A DNA stretch of 31,094 nt from a virus, in IMG/VR virus record IMGVR_UViG_3300049732_000377, positions 1 to 31,094 of that record; one strand, given 5' to 3'. Made by a program: the position numbers and the translations under genes. The notes beneath the pieces were generated by a model. It was given only the letters and a program-made list of their open reading frames with translations. It was not told the DNA's origin and made no database searches. How positions within the stretch are numbered: the first letter of the stretch is position 1; each line of letters begins with the position of its first letter. Positions 29,113-31,094 of this stretch are shown here, piece after piece.

Positions 29113-29577
29113 GTGGCCCTCTCTCGCGTGGAGCTGATCGCCGGCGTTGCGGCCGCCTTCCTGTGTGGGGCCGGCGCCAGCCGCCTCGCGCTCCCGCGCC
29201 AGGCCACGATGCGCCCCCTCTCCATCGAGGGCCTCCACATCAAGAGCGAGCCCATCGCCTCCGGTCAGACCCTGTCGCGCGAGGCCGCCTGGACGTGCCC
29301 CACCGACGTCTACGTGATCGGCTGGTCGTACAACGTGGGCGCCATCGGCGCGAACCCGGAGCTGTTCCTGATGCACCGAGACACCGTGCTGTTCTTCGGC
29401 CAGCGCGGCGGCGGCGCGCCCGGCGCGAACCCCGCCTTCTACCGCGAGGGCGCCGGCTACCGGCTGCCGGCCGGCGAGCCGCTCTCGCTGCGCCTCACCA
29501 TGACGAACCGTGGCGCGCCCGGCGACACGCAGGGGGCCGCGGCGCTGGTCTACTTCGTGCCGGTGGCCGGGAACTAG
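29113..29577 (+). CDS. Second exported/membrane-anchored protein (154 aa)
   Basis: GTG three nt after the previous stop. Residues 5-25 (RVELIAGVAAAFLCGAGASR) are a hydrophobic signal or anchor. The rest is beta-rich (WTCPTDVYVIGWSYNVGAIG; LFLMHRDTVLFFGQRGGGAP; EPLSLRLTMTNRGAPGDTQG) and looks like a jelly-roll or Ig-like exported domain. It is co-transcribed with the preceding exported protein. Its stop lies in CTAG shared with the stop of the converging tail-chaperone frame. Unknown family. Confidence 0.72.
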   Translation: MALSRVELIAGVAAAFLCGAGASRLALPRQATMRPLSIEGLHIKSEPIASGQTLSREAAWTCPTDVYVIGWSYNVGAIGANPELFLMHRDTVLFFGQRGGGAPGANPAFYREGAGYRLPAGEPLSLRLTMTNRGAPGDTQGAAALVYFVPVAGN

Positions 29578-29897
29578 CGCCGCTCGCGCTTCACGCGCTC
29601 CGGTGGCGGCTCCGGCGCCGCGGCGGAGGCCTCGGCTTTGGCCTTCGCCTTCCGGCTGGCCATCACGTGCGGCCACTCGTCGGCGAAGACCCTCGCCGCG
29701 TCCGCCAGCCGCCCCGGCTGCTTCAGCAAGCCGCCCCGCAACGGCCACTGCGGTGGCCCCGACGGCATCCCGCTGAACCGGTCCCACGTGACCTCGGAGA
29801 GCCACCACCGGACGGCTTCGAGCGCGTCCTCCGGTCCCTGCCGAATCGCTGCGGACGGACATATCGTCGTTTCAACCCGCGCCTTGCCGTCGCTCCC
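29574..29897 (-). CDS. Second tail-assembly-chaperone frame, probably reached by -1 frameshift
   Basis: This frame has a coding-like region (PEDALEAVRWWLSEVTWDRF, then LLKQPGRLADAARVFADEWP and a Lys/Ala/Pro tail) but no ATG, GTG or TTG start before the coding signal begins; the first ATG lies at SGMPSG, well inside. It is in the -1 frame relative to the upstream chaperone and remains open back across it. Siphoviruses make G and G-T chaperones by -1 slippage just ahead of the tape measure, which fits. No classical slippery heptamer is obvious; ACCGTTTCGG near the first gene's stop or ACTTTTCTC further upstream are candidates. Confidence 0.6.
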   Translation of the reverse strand, partial: GSDGKARVETTICPSAAIRQGPEDALEAVRWWLSEVTWDRFSGMPSGPPQWPLRGGLLKQPGRLADAARVFADEWPHVMASRKAKAKAEASAAAPEPPPERVKRERR

Positions 29898-30463
29898 TAC
29901 GCCGAAACGGTGGACTCGATCTCTTCGCTGCTGGCCGTCGCATCCGAGAGCGCGGTCCCATCCACGCTCGCGGTGGGCGTCGCATCCGAGGCGGGCGATT
30001 CGGGCCGGCTCGCTGTCTCCGCAGAAGACGTGGAGCGCGAGCCGGAGAGAAAAGTCTCGACCCTGGAGAGCCCCGCCAGGTTGTTGAGGGTCATCAGGAC
30101 GAAGAACAGCATGTCGTCGTCGGCTTCGTCGAAGAGGCCGCTGCTGGTCGTGATGTCGGTCCCGTCCACCCTGAGGCCGCTGACGTTGCGCACGTTGTCG
30201 ACGACCGTCTGGCGCAGCTCGTCCTTGGGGACGATCTCGTAGCAGTTGGCCAGGATGGTCGCCTTCTCGGAGGCGGCCAGGCCGTCGGCGTGGCCCCGTT
30301 CGATCTCCGAGAGGACCTGGATGACCACCTTTCGCAGCGCCTGCTTCTCGTGGCGGCGCAGCCGGCGCATCTCCATCCGGACCACGGGGCCGTCGGGGTT
30401 GCCGGGCTCGGGGCGGTAGCTGATCGGCTCCCACCGCTTCAGCTCGAGGATCTTGGAGCTCAT
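29897..30463 (-). CDS. Tail assembly chaperone G-like protein (188 aa)
   Basis: Position (before the -1 frame and tape measure) and build fit the gpG-type chaperone: a basic N-terminus (MSSKILELKRWEPISYRPEP), helical core (EKQALRKVVIQVLSEIERGH, LLFFVLMTLNNLAG) and a Ser/Thr/Ala/Glu-rich C-terminus. ATG 30463 overlaps the upstream stop (ATGA). It should coat the tape-measure protein during tail assembly, with the frameshifted G-T form recruiting tail-tube subunits. Family similarity is by layout, not by strong sequence motif. Confidence 0.65.
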   Translation of the reverse strand: MSSKILELKRWEPISYRPEPGNPDGPVVRMEMRRLRRHEKQALRKVVIQVLSEIERGHADGLAASEKATILANCYEIVPKDELRQTVVDNVRNVSGLRVDGTDITTSSGLFDEADDDMLFFVLMTLNNLAGLSRVETFLSGSRSTSSAETASRPESPASDATPTASVDGTALSDATASSEEIESTVSA

Positions 30464-30993
30464 GGCCGCGAAGATGCGGCCTGGGCGCGGCGGGATAAAG
30501 GGTTGCCGCCGGAGGTTTTCTCGCCGGGGGCGGGGAAGCGGAGCAGGACCTGGTCCCGGACGCTGGGGTCGGCGCGCAGGGCGGCCCGAACGAGCGGGGC
30601 CTGGCCGAGGTCCAGCGGGTGCTCGTTTGCACGCGCAGCGACGGCCGTCAGCAGCGCGCGCGCCGCCGGCCGGCGCACGCCAAGGGCCCGCAGCTCGAGC
30701 TCGGCCGCCTCGCGCCACCCCCGCGGCCGCCCGCGCCGGGCCGGCGCCTCGGCCCGCAGATCGTGCGCCGCGGTCCTGGCCAGCGCGCGCGCCACGTGGA
30801 GGTGGCCGGCCAGCTCGGCGCCGACCGGCTCCTCCAGGTCGAGCACGGCCGTGGCCGCCTCCTCAAACCGGGCCAGGCGCGCCAGGCGGGCCGCCACGGC
30901 GCGACGGCGCGCGCTCGCGACGGATGGGATGGCCGAGCGCTGCGCCGCCCAATACGCGGCCAGCAGAGCGCGCCCCAGAGCGTCCAGCGGCAC
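30460..30993 (-). CDS. Helical protein of unknown function (177 aa)
   Basis: GTG at 30993 is the only canonical start in frame; coding-like sequence continues upstream to a TGA at 31087-31089, so a non-standard start there is possible. The protein is Arg/Ala-rich and almost all helical (LGRALLAAYWAAQRSAIPSV; EEAATAVLDLEEPVGAELAG; LELRALGVRRPAARALLTAV). In siphoviruses this position usually holds tail-tube or tail-completion genes, but no similarity is seen. It ends in an ATGA overlap with the chaperone. Confidence 0.6.
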   Translation of the reverse strand: MPLDALGRALLAAYWAAQRSAIPSVASARRRAVAARLARLARFEEAATAVLDLEEPVGAELAGHLHVARALARTAAHDLRAEAPARRGRPRGWREAAELELRALGVRRPAARALLTAVAARANEHPLDLGQAPLVRAALRADPSVRDQVLLRFPAPGEKTSGGNPLSRRAQAASSRP

Positions 30994-31094
30994 AGCTGTG
31001 AGTCGGGAAAGGATCCCGCGGAGCCTGCGCGTTTCAACGCGCGAGGCGCCCGCGGTCAGCCAGCCCAGGTCCAGGTCGCCCTCAGATCAGGGCC
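30994..31094. other. Right window end
   Basis: About 100 nt. Another minus-strand gene probably ends here with a TGA at 31082-31084, but too few codons are visible to describe it. The rest is in-frame, coding-like sequence upstream of the GTG at 30993. Confidence 0.35.

Noticed and set aside
1-31094. CRISPR array
   Set aside because: No regularly spaced direct repeats with unique spacers are seen; the iterated operators are only three and palindromic.

Overview
The window looks like part of a temperate, long-tailed (siphovirus-type) phage of a high-GC bacterium. The evidence is a tyrosine integrase beside an attP-like tRNA fragment, a RecT plus YqaJ recombination module, a tape-measure protein with tail-assembly-chaperone and tail genes, and an almost gapless operon in which most genes overlap by 4 bp (ATGA, GTGA or TTGA). 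No capsid, portal, terminase or lysis gene is recognised, so the window covers only part of the genome. Sigma70-like promoters and Fis-type regulators suggest a Gram-negative host; this is inference.

Layout. (1) 1-14733, all minus strand except one disputed ORF: the early/replication operon. Read in transcription order (right to left) it holds small zinc-ribbon and membrane proteins, a YqaJ exonuclease, a RecT annealase, a DnaQ/PolB-like exonuclease, an HNH endonuclease, an acyl carrier protein, an IS110-C-like protein, a HerA/FtsK-like ATPase, winged-helix proteins, a Mom-like DNA-modification protein and a helicase-methyltransferase fusion. (2) 14734-15090: a control region containing a 46-bp copy of the 3' half of a tRNA-Phe gene (attP core), a consensus minus promoter for the early operon, and a divergent plus promoter. 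(3) 15091-16980: a small Fis-type regulator (plus), the integrase (minus) and a 43-aa membrane peptide (minus). (4) 17094-19270: a plus-strand cassette of a GAF-like/Fis regulator, a 7-TM protein, a membrane-anchored helical protein and a small protein. (5) 19267-20398: small minus genes and a SprT-like metalloprotease driven by a consensus promoter with three iterated palindromic operators. (6) 20500-20809: a tRNA/tmRNA-like RNA and a hairpin-rich non-coding region. (7) 20810-31094: the tail module on the minus strand, interrupted by a plus-strand pair of exported proteins (28504-29577) with its own promoter.

How it fits together. The early operon can recombine and replicate phage DNA (RecT/YqaJ/exonuclease) and mark it (methyltransferase, Mom-like protein). 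Integration would use the tyrosine recombinase at tRNA-Phe. Plus-strand genes form islands. The three islands at 15091, 17132 and 28504 carry regulators, membrane or exported proteins, have their own promoter-like sequences, and each ends on a CTAG shared with the stop codon of the converging minus gene. The best candidates for new biology are the GAF-Fis/7-TM cassette, the tRNA-like RNA behind the iterated operators, the phage acyl carrier protein, and repeated near-leaderless gene starts.
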